NCBI GenBank assembly: GCA_017654935.2
Contig: CM065706.1
Location: 14,670,856-14,734,855 of the forward strand
Direction of reading: 5' to 3'
Length of the DNA: 64,000 nt
Source of the DNA: Phymorhynchus buccinoides
Taxonomy: Eukaryota; Mollusca; Gastropoda; Neogastropoda; Raphitomidae
In this document: one piece after another, positions 1 through 40,299 of the stretch
Position numbering within the stretch: position 1 is the stretch's first letter
Layout of the letters: each line of letters starts with the position of its first letter
Program-made: the position numbers and the translations under genes
The notes under the pieces: generated by a model
Seen by the model: only the letters and a program-made list of their open reading frames with translations
The model's database searches: none
What the model was told of the DNA's origin: nothing

Positions 1-93
1 ATATATTGCATGCAAAAACAATAGGTCATTTCAAAATGTTATCAGTCAATGACTGATGACCGGTGCTAAGAATAATCCCTGCCTGTTCTATCT

Positions 94-190
94 TTTCGTT
101 CTGTTCAGCTGTTCCCAGGACGAGGGCGTGCTGTCCCAGTGCACGAAACTAGGGGCTGCCTGATCCACCAGTGCCGGATGATGCACAGAA
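94..190 (+). pseudogene. Partial upstream copy of FBXO10 window exon 1
   Basis: The sequence TCTATCTTTTCGTTCTGTTCAG onward repeats the intron end and first ~65 nt of the exon that starts at 308. It lacks one G in the CCCAGGTGCAC context, so its frame breaks, and it ends near GATGCACAG. A fragment of the GGCGCACCTTATAGTCC element separates it from the real exon. Confidence 0.75.
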
Positions 191-307
191 CATACAATGC
201 AATAATGTGTTTTATTTGGGGGGTGCGCCTTATAATCAGGTGCGCCTTATAGTCCATCAAATACGGTACGCCTGTTCTATCTTTCCGTTCTGTTCAGCTG
301 TTCCCAG

Positions 308-29211
<28,904 letters not shown>

Positions 29212-30950
29212 CTCTGCAAAGCGAACCTCTAACGTTTTTGTGTGTGTGTTTTTGTGCTGTCTCTTCTTCCGGGCCGTCCAGTGGATCAGTGCGTTGCTCT
29301 CACGACGCTCATTCCGAGTCTCAGTTTGGCTTTGTACTGAATCTCCCCCCACCCCCCTGACTCATGTACTGAATTGCATGCGCCACTTAACGTACAATTA
29401 TCGCCCTTAACACTTCCGTGATGGGAACCTCTGATCGTAGGTTCAGCAGAACATCCCTATCTGCCGGGAACCTCCAATCGTAGGTAGAACAGTCTAAGGT
29501 ACAAAACTCCCTACTATACCAGCGGACTTATCTTGTTTGATTTGACAGTTACTTCCCAGGAATACTGAAACGGAAATAGAATTGCTCGTGCGTGTGCAGT
29601 CGAAATTTGAGGAGATCTTTGCACAAAAATTGTCAAAATGTAGAGGTCTGAGTGGCGAGGAGATTGTTTGGTTGCTCAAACTTGATGAAGATGAAAGTAA
29701 TGCTGGCAATCAGTCAGGTTTTAAGGATGAAAGTAGTGAAAATAATGTAAGTACTGATTAAATTGAACAGTGAGTGCCCAGTACGAGTACTCAGATAGAG
29801 TGAGAATGTGACAACAAAAAGTGTTGTTATCGGCAGAATCGTTCAATCTCATCGCGGAGTTCGATCTCGAAGTCAAATCGTTCATGCAATATTTTCACAA
29901 AGCATAAAGTTGAATTAAACATCCATTTTTCATAAAGTACAGAACATTTCGTGCATATCAGACTTCATTTAGGCTCTTAAACAATGTTTGATCACAAGCA
30001 GTCATTCAACAATAATTTTTCCAGTGCAGCCTCAGGCCAGCAGAGTGGTTTCACTGATGCAGTGCCAGTCACAATAGTGTTGACGTGTCACAAAGTATAC
30101 GCCCTGAAAATTCTCTGCCCCCGACTTGTCACTAGGTGGCGCGCTTGATTCAGTGCATGACATTATTTCTGCCCATCACCAGAATCTGAAACCAGCAGTC
30201 CAAGGGGAGCAAGTGGTTTTTTTGGGGGGGGTGGCAGTGTTTTTGTGTCTCAGGCGTGAGAAAGAAGTTTGTGTGTTTTGTTTTTTTATTTTCGTAAATT
30301 CTGATATTTTTCTGTTTTTGTTTTCTTTCACTAATTTTAATTCTATATCTTTCTGTCGCTTCCTTTTTAAGTTCTGATATTTATCTTTTCTTTACCAATT
30401 TTTTTTTTAACTAATGTTTTATTCTTCTGTCTCTTTTGACGAAGAGTTATTGATTAGTTTGTAATCTAAAGTCGTAGATAAAAATCAAACAAAATTGGTG
30501 GGGGAAAGAAACGTAATGAGATTTTTTTTTCTTGCTTTTTTTTGCATGCGTATGTTTTTCAGTATATCTTATTCTGCTGATTTGATGCGTGTCAAAAGCA
30601 CTTCGGTAATTGGTGAAATCAACATTGAAGCTGAGTCAAGCGAGCTGGGAATGTACTGAAAATGCTAAAAACTCGCAACTCAAAATCTGGATTTGTTTAT
30701 ATGTACACTTTTGTTGTTGTTGCTCTTGTTTGTTGCTGCTTTAAAAAAAAATTAAAAAAAGTGTATCGCTGCTGCTCGCTGCGACACTTTCTCCAAGTGG
30801 GAGCAGCCCGAATTTCACAAGTCTCTGACTAAAATATACCAAATACAAAAAAAGAAAGAAAAACAAAATCTGGCCATTTTTTTCCATAATCTATAATAAT
30901 GGTCCTTAGCAATGCATTCATTTGACTGTGACAAAAAATCTGGGCAAAGG
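29212..30950 (+). other. FBXO10 3' UTR and downstream, no gene recognised
   Basis: No open frame of interest. A variant poly(A) signal ATTAAA at 29757-29762 could end the transcript. A 38-bp piece at 30179-30216 matches the 410-bp repeat at 39690. The SINE tail (GTGGGAGCAGCCCGAATTTC) is at 30770-30845. The true 3' end cannot be fixed. Confidence 0.4.
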
Positions 30951-30951
30951 T

Positions 30952-31404
30952 AAATAAATAAATGAAATGATAATTCAGATTTTGGTATAGGTCAAGATCC
31001 CCCCCTGCATTTCTCGGTTAATTCCATTTTGCCGTTTTTGCCTTTCTTACCAAACATAAAGCTGTATTTTATTAACCTTTTCAGGTAATTATCTTTTTTG
31101 AATACTAACCCTAACCCTAACCCTAAACCTAACCCTACCCCCCCCCCCCTATGTACTGCAGTACACCGCACATTTGTCACAGTCGTGGTTCATTGCGTTT
31201 TTCCGTCTTATAGGAGGGGGGGGGGGGGTAGGGTTAGGGTTAGGGTTATTATTCCAAAAAGATAATTAGCTGAAAAGGTTCCTAAAATACAGCTTTATGT
31301 TTGGCAAGAAAGGCAAAAACGGAAAAAAATTGAATTAACCGAGAAATGTAGGGGGGGATCTTGACCTTTACCAAAATCTGAATTATCATTTCATTTATTT
31401 ATTT
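30952..31404. mobile_element. Fold-back element with telomere-like centre inside a longer palindrome
   Basis: The family element at 30984-31372 (GGTATAGGTCAAGATCC arms, CTAACCCTAACCCTAA facing TAGGGTTAGGGTTAGGG) is flanked by a further 32-bp exact inverted repeat. That repeat is AAATAAATAAATGAAATGAT plus AATTCAGATTTT on the left and its complement on the right. Confidence 0.8.
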
Positions 31405-31639
31405 GATGATTGATTGCTCGTGAACTCTTTTTTTATTTTTTTACTTTATGCATTTCCTTTCCAAGAATTTGAATCCTTGTTTGTGTGCATAATACTTCGT
31501 CCTGCCATATAATTCTGATTCCCTCCAGACTAAGACTGAGCCATTTTAAACCTTTTGTTTTTTTCCTTCCAAAAGATGCTTTTGTTTGTAACTTGATTAA
31601 AATTGCATTTAAACATGGTAAATGCATGCCATGTGTGTG

Positions 31640-32426
31640 TACAGTGGTACCCCTCTAATAAGACGCTCGCAAATGTGACTTCTCCTCACATACGACTGAT
31701 TTTTTTTCCCCGAACACATTCCACTATATATCCTATGCCGCAAATACGACTTTTCCTGAGTTCCGACTTACGACCCGATTTCAGGGGTTGAGATGCGACC
31801 ACAATCTTATCTTTTTGCAGTCAAGTTCGTGCAAATCGATCTCTCGATGAAAAGCAGACGAACTCGTGATCGAAAGTCATGGCAACGGGTCTGATGGCAA
31901 CTTCGATGGCCCATGTTGCACTCACACACAAACTACACATAACAGTACAGACCTAATCTTCGCCATAACGGACCTACTAAATACTGGATTATGCACAACG
32001 ACACAACACAACACAAAACATGACAAAGTAACGCTCTGGCAGTTCATTTTTAGTCACAGTTTGCACACACAGAACTTTTACAGCGCATACAACTCGGCTG
32101 ACAAAATGGCGCCGCATACACCGCAGATACGAAATCACGGCAAACGCTGCTTTCATTTATCGGATTTTGTGAGTTTGTTTGCATTCAGCGAGAGTTGTAG
32201 TGCACACACTAACGCCGATTTATCAGTCTGATAGCGGAAAGGAGCTGCTTTTCAACTTTTTTTTTGTAAAGTGAAACCATTCTGATTCACTGAGTTCCAA
32301 CTTATGGAGTATGACCGATCACCTAGTTTCAACTTGGAAGTTGCTTGGTCCTCTAATAAGACCACCCCTCAGATAAGACTTTTTTTCACCGCACTTTCAA
32401 GGTCTTATTAGAGGGGTACCACTGTA
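31640..32426. mobile_element. TA-flanked element, ~790 bp, CAGTGGTACCCCTCT ends
   Basis: TACAGTGGTACCCCTCTAAT and TTAGAGGGGTACCACTGTA are inverted ends with TA targets. The interior is unlike the short MITEs and contains a 121-codon open frame of no recognisable family, so it may be a larger relative that lost its transposase. Confidence 0.75.
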
Positions 32427-32702
32427 TAGGGGTTTGTTATATTTTCTATTTATTTATAAACTTTCTTTTTTATCTACCCATTCATGTACTAGCGGATGCT
32501 AGTGTTTCTGTAATATCGTTGTTGTTTGTTTTGTTTTGGGGGTCTAAAATACAACACAAAAATCTGATCAAAATCAATGCCGTTTTAAAGTAGATCAGGA
32601 CAAATGTCTCAGATAGCAGGTGAGAGCACGTGAGTAGAAGGAATTGATGTCAGTTAATTGTGGAGGGTAACGAATCAATGTGTGTGAGCAATTGCTTGTT
32701 GT

Positions 32703-32910
32703 TTAACCCCTTGACTGCCACCAACGTATCACCTACTGACCTGATGACATCACTGATGATGTCATCAGATGAGGAGGAATAACTCTGATATGCTGGTTTT
32801 TGCTCTAACACAATCAAGAGAGTAATATCCCCAGACCATTTTGGCTCTGTCAGTTGTCTTTTTCATGGCATGATTTTTTCTTTAATTTTCTCTGGCAGTC
32901 AAGGGGTTAA
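32703..32910. mobile_element. TTAA-flanked MITE, family B (CCCCTTGACTGCCA)
   Basis: TTAACCCCTTGACTGCCA and TGGCAGTCAAGGGGTTAA are perfect 18-bp inverted ends with TTAA targets. The interior GATGACATCACTGATGATGT is itself palindromic. A second copy is at 53064-53293. Confidence 0.88.
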
Positions 32911-33087
32911 AAGCTACTGAAAGAACCTCAAAATATAATTATTAACACCGGTCTTCATATGACCGTGATTCACATTGACTCTTTTTCTGCATGAAGTAGA
33001 TCATAGTTCTCTCTCCGTTTCTACTTTCAGAGCATTGTATGAGTCCATGGACTCAGGTTTTCTTAACCGGTCAGTTTTTTATATAAA

Positions 33088-33492
33088 ATATCGTCGTTGA
33101 AATTCAAAAACCTCGTATCTCGATTTTTTTAAATTTTATTTAGATTCGTAGTCAGCTCTCTAATTTGTCCCGCCACCTTCCATCAAAAGCTCGTATCTCT
33201 AATGACTTTCTGTCTGGGGTAAATGAGGTTGTGTAAATTGACGAAAAACTCGTAAGTCCCAAATTCAGATCTACTTAAGGACAAAAACCTTGTATCTTCG
33301 TTCTTTTCAAGTGTTCATTTTTTATTATTTTTAGCAAAATGCAGGACTAAACTCGCAACGTCTTGAACAACATATTCATCATAGTTAATCAATTGTTGTA
33401 ATAATGCGGTTAATTTTTAAAACAGGTTTTTTTCATTTTTCTCCAAACTACCAAAATTGAGATACAAGGTTTCTGAATTTCACTGACGATAT
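33088..33492. mobile_element. MITE with ATATCGTC ends, copy 2
   Basis: Same architecture and length as 3446-3850 (CCTCGTATCTCGATTTTT, ACTCGTAAGTCCCAAATTC, ATTTCACTGACGATAT). Confidence 0.8.
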
Positions 33493-33797
33493 GTTTGACA
33501 ATATTGTGTCGATGCTGTGAAATGTTTTTTTCCCTTTTATCACAACCCCCATTATCTTTTCTCTTTTTTTAATTTATAGATCTCTTGCAGCAAAAAAGGA
33601 AAATAAATTGGGGGCTGTTAATGACTTAGACGTATGTTTTCATCAAAATGAGTCGCCTTTTTCAGTGGACAAGTCCAAGAATGCAAACACTTGCGGGAAT
33701 TTCGTCATTGCATAAGCAAATGCATATTACTGATATTTGTGTTGTTGGGGTTTTTTGGTTTCTTTTTTACATGGACCCCAAAGCGAGCATTTCTATG

Positions 33798-34596
33798 CAG
33801 GGATGCATCTAGAAATTTCTAAACTGGGGGGCATTGCCCCCCTTGGTGTGGAAATTTGGGGGGATCTGGAAATAGTTAGGGGGGCGGGGGTAAATCAATG
33901 CCAGTTAACGTGTCGATCAATGGATGTAGTGCGGAAAGTTTTACAACCTGTGGTGAACGCATTGTTCTTTTTGCTTTGTAAGCACCAGTCACAAAACATT
34001 GCTTTTGATTCGCTGTCAAATTCTAGCCAAGGTCTGCTTTTTTCCAACTTTCCATGAACTCATGCTTTCGCTTTTTGAAAGGTGGTGGAGCGACACTACT
34101 AGTAATGGGATCGTCGGTGACATCACAGTCCTGATCCGATGCTTCGTCATTCGATGAACTTTCCCTGTTGTCATCACTAACTGCTGATGAGGAACAACAA
34201 GGTTGTTGATCAATGTTGCACTCCACAGTCGCACTGTTTTCATTCTTTTTAGAAGTCACAGTAAAATAATCCAGAAGCGATGCCATTTTTGAGCGGGCTC
34301 GCTTACACTGTGCCCGGAAATAGTAAATGAAAGAGAAAGCCGTTGATTGGCTATGCTATTTTTAAGACCCAATCAAAATGCTCGATCTTTACTGTCGAAA
34401 GGAAATGCAGACTCGGTGAAGCCCACGCAGCCACGCAATCTAGGCCTAGTGCCGAACAAGTTATTTTCAAACGTTTTTTTCGTTTGCGGGATTTCACAAA
34501 ATTTGGGGGAATTTTCCCGCAGCATATTTTTATTTTTGCTGGAACATGAACAATTTTGCGGCAATGCCGCAATGCCGCACTCTAGATGCATCCCTG
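33798..34596. mobile_element. hAT-like element, ~800 bp, with transposase remnant
   Basis: The 16-bp ends CAGGGATGCATCTAGA and TCTAGATGCATCCCTG are perfectly inverted and start/end CAGGG/CCCTG as in hAT transposons. TCTATG occurs on both flanks as a likely target duplication. Inside is a minus-strand open frame at 34023-34286. Confidence 0.75.
34023..34286 (-). pseudogene. N-terminal hAT/ZNF862-like transposase remnant
   Basis: An 87-codon frame begins MASLLDYFTVTSKK, passes a Ser/Asp-rich acidic stretch and ends PPFKKRKHEFMESWKKADLG before TAG. The KKRK..F...W motif after a disordered N-terminus resembles the start of hAT-derived zinc-finger proteins. No zinc finger, DDE or hATC region follows inside the element. 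Confidence 0.4.
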
Positions 34597-34954
34597 TCTA
34601 TGTGTCAAGTCGTGTGTGCAAATTATATGCTCCGTTTGCATTTCCCTTATAACACGGTGATTAATGCGATTAATTTTTTTTTTAAATTAAAAACATGTGG
34701 TGCTTCATATTAATAGTTCTTTGTTAGTATTCTAACACTGATGATCAACTCTTTTATTCCAATATATTATCTTCTTGTTGTTGCTATGACGATGCTGGTT
34801 GTGAATATTTCTGCGATTCTTTTTCTGGTTATGATGATGATATTTTGTGATGATTATTTTCCCTTTTATTGATTTTTTTTCATATATCATTCCTAAAATT
34901 AAAAAAAAGGTTGCTATGGTATTGCCTAGCTGATGTGATGAGGAATATGTATAT

Positions 34955-35351
34955 ATATCGTCGGTGAAATTCAAAAACCTTGTATCTTGATTTTTTTTTT
35001 TTTTTAGTTAAATACATAGTCAGCATTCCAATTTTTCCCTGCCACCTTCCACCAAAATCTCGTATCTCTAGCGACTTTCTTTGAGGTTGTGAAAATAGAC
35101 GAAAAACTCGTAAGTCCCAAATTCAGATCTAGTTAAGGACAAAAACCTCGTATCTTCGTTCTTTTCAAGTCTAAAAAAAAAAAAAAGTAATTTTAACAAA
35201 ATGCAGGACTAAACTTGCATTGTCTTGAACAATATATTCATCATAGTTAATCAGTTGTAGTCAACACGGTTAATTTTTAAAAGATTTTTTCATTTTTCTC
35301 AAAACTACCAAGATTGAGATACGAGGTTTTTTAAAATTTCACTGACGATAT
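34955..35351. mobile_element. MITE with ATATCGTC ends, copy 3
   Basis: ATATCGTCGGTGAAATTCAA to TTCACTGACGATAT, with the same CTCGTATC(T)TC internal blocks as the copies at 3446 and 33088. Confidence 0.78.
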
Positions 35352-35423
35352 AGTGTTTGTGTGAAGGATGTTTCAGGGATAACGAAATGCTCGTGATGCC
35401 AAAATGTCCGCTCTCTGAGACAC

Positions 35424-35832
35424 AGTTGTGACCCAGCACCACGAAAGGGACATTAAGTCGCTGGGCTAGTTTCTCACAACAGGCTTGGAAAGTCAAAAAT
35501 CTAAATTTTTGTCAATTTTGAGTTATTGGTATTTTCGTGTTCTCTAACATCTTATCTTTCATATTTATAAAGGACAGTCTTTAATATTGTCTCTAAGTGG
35601 TCTTATAAGTGTTTTAAGACGAGTAGGTCAATGCATTTCTTTTAGCTAGGCTGATTTCTCAAAATGGCAGACACTCGCCTTACTAACTTTAAATGCTCAT
35701 AACTTTGGAACGAAAAAAGCTACAAGAATGGTTCCTGTATCATTAGAAAGAGAATTGTCTGAAGTTCTCAAATATAGAATTTTCTCAGAATGGTCAGTTT
35801 GACACTTAATGTCCCTTTGATGCTGGGTCACA
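35424..35832. mobile_element. MITE with GTGACCCAGCA ends
   Basis: GTGACCCAGCACCACGAAAG, GGACATTAAGT at the left is inverted as ACTTAATGTCCCTTTGATGC and TGGGTCAC at the right, ~405 bp apart. It is the only copy in the window. Confidence 0.65.
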
Positions 35833-36276
35833 TTTGTGTGTTCTGTGATCTGATGATATGTAGCTAGCTGTGATACAGTTAACTGATATTTGTTTGATCA
35901 ACAGAAATTCTTTTCAACACCAGATTTAACAAAGTCAAAAGAGAGGAACAAAAATGCAGTGAACACATCACTTAAATGTTTCAAATCGCACTTTTTGGGG
36001 GGGTGGACCCTATACATTTAAAAACATGCTAAACCACAATTTGTGAATTATCTTTCTAGGTTGTTAAACCTGAAAAGCTAACTTTTGTTCACGTGTAGTT
36101 TTAAACATGCTAAACCACCGTTGATGTGTGGCATAGGGATTAAAATATGCACATTAATTTTATTTGTGCACCAAACATGCTTTTCAAATAATGCTGAACA
36201 TGAACTTTTTCTTCCATAAAAACATGATTTTTTTAAAAACCCACAATACTACATACTGGAGAGTTGGTTTTTTTCT

Positions 36277-36524
36277 TTAAAACCCTTTCAACGCCAGCCA
36301 TTTTTCACCCCAAACTTTCCATTAAACATACCTGGGTAGAGAAAAGATTCTGTCTGCAATATTGGGGATTCCTCTGTGGCATGCATAAAATAGGTCCTGT
36401 CCTTACCTCCCAAAATTAAGAACATAAGGTCATTGGATACTAGACCCTCATTTGATGCCTTTCAGTGACACAGGTGTTAAATCATTGTGGTGCCAAGAGG
36501 CGACAGTGGCAATGAAAGGGTTAA
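36277..36524. mobile_element. TTAA-flanked MITE (CCCTTTC family)
   Basis: TTAAAACCCTTTCAACGCCA to GTGGCAATGAAAGGGTTAA; a diverged full-length copy. Confidence 0.8.
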
Positions 36525-38317
36525 ACACACACACAATGTTTGACCCCAACTCTTAAAGGCCGGGTCTTGCTAGTCCGACACATGTGAGCCTGGCACTGCA
36601 GGGAAAAAAGAAGGGTGAAGCATCTCTGTCGCAAGCCGTCTTTCAAATGTTGGTGCGCGCTTAGCACCTCCATCCTTTTATAGGCCTGGTGTGGCTTTAA
36701 ATCCTGCTAGCTCTATTGGCTACTGCAAAGAACACCTTTTGCAAAGGTGAAGCCCTTGGTGGGTGAGGGAAAGATGGTTGAGTACTGACCAAACAAGGGA
36801 ATAACTCGCCAATAACCCTATTTGAGGCCACTGAATGACTGCCTTTTGCAAGAGTGAATGCCCTTTTGGATACTGATCAACAAGGGCTTAGCTCTTGCCG
36901 TCAAGGGCTTTAATAACCCTAGTTGCAGTGGCCAATATTGGCAGTGTCAATGTTACTGTTTTCGATAATAAGCCTCTGGTCGTTATTGCATTTTAGTTTT
37001 TTCGGTGATGCATTTGCTAATGACTGACCCGTTATTCTAGTAGCCATTACACCATTCCAACTGACGCATTTGGTATGAATGAAGGCCAAATGTAACCTTT
37101 TAACCATCAGTTAATATTGTTCGATGTGCTTGCATATTTACCTGTTTGTGTGTACTAACATGTGTTTACCATGAATACATTTCTTTTGATATATAAAAAC
37201 GCATGTTTTGATATATTTGATTTATATGTTTCATATTATGTTTTCAGTAACATTATTTATATTGTCCAATTAGTTATTTTTACTTGGCACATTTATTTGT
37301 CAAAACTTTAACTCAATGGGGTCATGTCGGAGACGTCATTCCGACACTGTTCCCAGCTTTTGGAGTCACGTCGGAAGGGTCCCCCCCCCCCCCCCCCCGA
37401 CATATTTTAATGGTTTTGACTGTCTTGAAACCCCCCAAAAAGGGAAATAACTCGCTGTTCCTGTTAATCCTGAGACCTTCCCGATGTAGTTGCTTCCCTT
37501 AGACTGTCTCCAGTGTGTCCTATTTTCGTTTTTTACTTCTTTGAATTGAACTACTCATCATCTTCAAATTTGCTTCATTCAATATGGCGGCGACCATATC
37601 GCTCACTTTATTCAAACATTAAATGAACAAATGTTTATGTTTACAGTTCATATTATGCTTTTTAAAATCCTTTTTTATTTATATCCTAAACCAAGTCTAT
37701 AAAAACTTGAGTGGCTTTGCGATGCTAGATCAAGATCATAAAGTGGTCAGCCCGTGGAGTTGGAAGTCTTTGTTTTCCTGACGAAGCGCATTTCATCAGA
37801 TTATTTACATCTTGAAATATTATGCGGCTCACTCGTTCAAAGTAAGAAGTCTTCAAAAATATACTGATTTATCTGTTACTCGGTGCATGTTGCATGTTTG
37901 AATGATGTGCATTTGATTTTTGTTTTTTTTTAGAAAATGACCTAAAATAATGCGATCTGAGGGAGAAACTACGTCATTTTGTATGGGACTCAATTGAGTT
38001 AAAATTCCTTTGAATGTGTTTACTAGTAGTAGTAATGTTTTAATTGGACATCCGTTGTTGTAATATTCAGATATAACAATATTGCAATTCATACTCTTGT
38101 CCAGTAATAAAAGACAGATGTGTAGGGTGATTTATATTCTGCATTTGATACAACGATGACTGTTAGTGTTTTGTTTTTGGTTTGTGTTGATTGCATCTGA
38201 TTCGGTGCAAATGCTTTACTGTTGCCAGCTAGACGTTGTGGACATTTTGTGAACATTGTGAGGAAAAAAAACCCAGTGAGTGTGATTAACGTGCATTGTT
38301 AAGAGTTTTTACTGTTT
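36525..38317. other. Intergenic, no gene recognised
   Basis: It holds two loosely repeated blocks with GCCCTTTTG / CAAGGGCTTAGC (36740-36920), a poly-C run (37381-37398) and A/T-rich sequence. No convincing open frame or complete element. Confidence 0.5.
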
Positions 38318-38400
38318 TAATCATAATAATAATAATAATAAACATTTATATAGCGCTATACTCCCTTTGCAGGGAGCTCAAAGCGCTTTACATGGACATT
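38318..38400 (-). mobile_element. LINE-type 3' tail
   Basis: (ATA)n followed by ACATTTATATAGCGCTATAC and CTCAAAGCGCTTTACATGG is the inverse of a CR1/L2-like 3' end. Confidence 0.55.
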
Positions 38401-38929
38401 GAAACACAACTAAGTTAACATTATACACATAATTAATCATATATCTATATTGATAAAAATTTGGGACTTTCCTGGTGTTGCACTGCCTCCGGGCATTGCC
38501 TCCAGGATCGTTCCCACCATCCTTATCTCTACTAATGTCCCGTATGTGTCTGTTCCAAACCGGAGGACGTTACACAGATTTCCATCCATTATACACATGA
38601 CTGATGCTCAGTACAATCAAATCAAATATACATAAAATAACATTATTTAAACAAAGCACTAAATTTGAAACAACATTACAATATTATAAGAAAAGGAACA
38701 AAATTGCTAGGGAGCTACGTTATCGCGCTAACACACACACTAATAGAGAAGCACACATAGTCACACAACTCACTCACACACACACACACACACTTATTAA
38801 CTCACTAGAGACTGACCGATTTACTTCCCTTAAGCTTTGTTCTGTAAGGACTGGGCATTTGTTAGGCTCGGAAAATAATCACCAAAAATGAGCTATGAAG
38901 AGTTAGGCATCGATATTTTCAGAAAATAT

Positions 38930-39250
38930 TAGCAACACCATGCTCTATACGATCGTAAAATGTCAGATTCCATACCTTCGTCGTTTAGAAAGAAGGAAAA
39001 TTTTACATTCCGATCTTTGACCCTCCCCCTACAGCCAAACCTGAATGTAAAGTCTGCAATGATTGCTTGATTTCAAGAGAGGCAAGGTCAAAGCAAACTG
39101 AAAGTAGGTTACGAGTTGGCGCATTGAAAGCTGGTTACACGCCAGAAATCAAAACCTCTTGAAAACTCTCATGAGCCGAATCCGGCTCATTCGTCCTAAA
39201 CTGTTGTGCAAGCCATGAGCCAGATCCGGCTCATTCCCCAAGTGAGTTAA
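38930..39250. mobile_element. Incomplete copy of the CACTCGG TTAA MITE
   Basis: ATACGATCGTAAAATGTCAG, ACCTTCGTCGTTTAG and CCGAATCCGGCTCATTCGTC are the inverse of 11200-11520. The right end CCCAAGTGAGTTAA retains the TTAA border. Confidence 0.65.
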
Positions 39251-39689
39251 ATGCTAATTATGGAATGGGCTTTCTGGGATTGAAGCAAGCTTGCGCGTTT
39301 GGAATGAGAGAGAATTTATGCAGAAATACACATTGATGAATATATACAAAGCCAACAAAATGTTGGTGTAAGCAATGATTTATATTGTACAATCATACAT
39401 TCAAAATATTATCCTTTTTTTTTGTGTGTGTTTTTTAACAAAAACATTCTGTTTGTTTTTTGTTGACAAGTATTTGAAAAGTATAGTCAGAATTGAGTTT
39501 CTTTTTCAGTATTTGTATTTCATTACACCAATGCGTTTTTGCACAGGTAAGTTCTTTTAATTTGTTTGGAGCAAACTGTCTCGATGATTTTGTTTTTGTT
39601 TTTTGGCAAGTGTTTTCTTGAAAAGTACAGTCAAGACTGTTTCTTTTAGAGTATTTTTATTTCATTATACCAGTACATTTTTGCAAATG

Positions 39690-40095
39690 AAATTTTTGTT
39701 TGTTTGCTTAGAGCAAAACCGCTCATTCCAAATCCCAATTCACAGCCACACCCCGGCTTGTTCAGGTCGCAGAATCTGAGACCAGCAGTCCAAGGGGAGC
39801 GAATCTATGTTAGGCCGTCAGGAGGCAACCAACCGAGGAGACACTGCACTGCTGCTGAGTCACTTCGGTGGAGTTCTGTGGAGCCTGTTCAGGACACCAC
39901 CTACTAAGCCCCCTACTGACGACACTATTCTCTTTGTCGCTGAGCCAGCGTGAGTGAGGTCCTCCTCCGAGGGCGCCACCACGACCTTCCACCGACAGCT
40001 CCCCAGAACACACTGATCCCCATGACTTTGACCCAAACGCACCAAGGCACAGACTGGATCGGAAACCGAAACTGAGGTCACCATGAGAGCAGGGC
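39690..40095 (+). mobile_element. ~410-bp dispersed repeat of unknown class
   Basis: CCAGCAGTCCAAGGGGAGCG through GAGGCAACCAACCGAGGAGA and TTGACCCAAACGCACCAAGG to CATGAGAGCAGGGCA is nearly identical to the inverse of 57398-57805. A short third piece is at 30179. No terminal inverted repeat or tRNA head is obvious. Confidence 0.7.
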
Positions 40096-40299
40096 ATGTA
40101 AAACCACAGAATTTGAGACATTTGTTTTCTTTTTAATGATTGATGGAAATGAGGCGATTACATTTTTTGTTTACTGCACTTTCTGTTCTTTTGCTGTATT
40201 CACTTTCTTTTTTTTATCAATACAAAACAGCCTGTTGATGGAGAATTAACACAATACGCATTTTACTTCCCTTTAATTTTACTTTTGTTCGATATCACA

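Noticed and set aside
31866..32231. 121-codon open frame inside the 790-bp TA-flanked element as transposase
   Set aside because: No helix-turn-helix or DDE/D motif is visible and the composition looks random.
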